NCBI RefSeq assembly: GCF_020911885.1
Contig: NZ_CP087132.1
Coordinates: forward strand, 3,286,001 to 3,350,000
Origin: Flavobacterium acetivorans
Lineage (GTDB): Bacteria > Bacteroidota > Bacteroidia > Flavobacteriales > Flavobacteriaceae
Length of the DNA: 64,000 nt
Direction of reading: 5' to 3'
Each line of letters opens with the position of its first letter. The stretch's first letter is position 1. Positions 63,720 to 64,000 of the stretch are shown here, piece by piece. The translations under genes were made by a program, and so were the position numbers. A model generated the notes under the pieces. That model saw only the letters and a program-made list of their open reading frames with translations. It did not search any database and was not told the origin of the DNA.

Positions 63720-64000
63720 ATGACATTAGAAACAAAAAAAAGTGTTTTTGTTGAATTAGGAAAATTTTTAAGTCAATTTTCTGAAAATAATAGCATAAAA
63801 AGACCCGATGTTTTACAAAACGATTTATTTTTTGAAGATTTTATCCAATTAATAAATTTATCCCAGTCCCATAACGGTTGGTACACGCCAGAACAAGTTT
63901 ATTTCTCGATTCAATCTTGGGCTACGGCCTTAACAGAAGAAAATCTGAATCAATGGCTTGCCGCTTACGATTTAGAAAAAATACAACCAAAAAACATCGC
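63720..64000 (+). CDS. Acyl-CoA reductase, N-terminal part (cut by window edge)
   Basis: The ATG at 63720 opens a frame that runs off the window, reading MTLETKKSVFVELGKFLSQFSENN and then NGWYTPEQVYFSIQSWATALTEENL. This resembles the N-terminus of the LuxC-like acyl-CoA reductase found in Flavobacteriia, commonly beside a ferredoxin gene. It would reduce acyl-CoA or acyl groups to the aldehyde. Only about 93 residues are visible, and the catalytic cysteine is not in the window, so the call is moderate. Confidence 0.7.
   Translation, partial: MTLETKKSVFVELGKFLSQFSENNSIKRPDVLQNDLFFEDFIQLINLSQSHNGWYTPEQVYFSIQSWATALTEENLNQWLAAYDLEKIQPKNI

Noticed and set aside
1..64000. CRISPR array, prophage, insertion sequence or tRNA gene
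   Set aside because: I saw no regularly spaced direct repeats, transposase or integrase, and no cloverleaf sequence; short ACTGAAC repeats are too short to be CRISPR.

Overview
The window looks like a chromosomal segment of a Flavobacterium-type member of the Bacteroidota. The evidence is very AT-rich intergenic DNA; promoters of the Bacteroidota form (TTTG, 17-23 bases, TAnnTTTG) instead of -35/-10 boxes; lineage-specific families (PorP/SprF, DUF6048, DUF6095, DUF6452, TamB-like AsmA proteins, THUMP-like methyltransferases); and no consistent Shine-Dalgarno sites. I see no rRNA, tRNA, insertion sequence, prophage or CRISPR array. Most of the window is core chromosome.

Layout. 1-1103: gapA start and pfkA (glycolysis). 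1501-8530: tamB divergent from tsaD-rsmE-DUF4159. 8816-13866: M43 metalloprotease lipoprotein, AI-2E-type permease, THUMP-like methyltransferase, a secreted protein and a lone PorP/SprF. 14448-29495: L,D-transpeptidase, then a stress or low-oxygen-looking set (SulP permease, D-lactate dehydrogenase, M50 protease with CBS domains, phospholipase D protein, CbpA-CbpM, AMP-phosphorylase-like enzyme, PRPP synthetase) interrupted by a TolC-HlyD-MFS efflux operon with a divergent AraC regulator. 29752-32269: mlaE-mlaF-mlaD lipid transport. 32330-37473: cysteine desulfurase, EamA permease, a lipoprotein with an internal duplication, an Smr protein, small membrane proteins and DUF1003. 37641-39453: cysE-cysM preceded by a short reading frame ending in four cysteine codons. 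39528-43893: OsmC, histidine kinase, SGNH hydrolase, CocE-type peptidase. 44131-53697: rlmD, DUF6452/DUF6048, THUMP methyltransferase, ZIP transporter, murQ, small conserved proteins, TerC. 53743-60177: parC, parE, flavin reductase, ychF. 60485-64000: TonB-dependent receptor, ferredoxin, and the start of an acyl-CoA reductase.

The most interesting signal is the cysE-cysM leader (37641-37724). It encodes a 27-residue peptide ending SCCCCH. Its start and stop codons lie in an 8-base perfect inverted repeat, and its cysteine codons fall in a second inner stem, which suggests cysteine-dependent control by ribosome stalling. Other points worth a second look are a tamB frame with its membrane anchor encoded upstream of any standard start codon, the dispersed stress and nucleotide-salvage set, the tandemly duplicated lipoprotein, overlapping divergent promoters between ferredoxin and acyl-CoA reductase, and short CAGT/ACTG repeats after two RNA methyltransferase genes.
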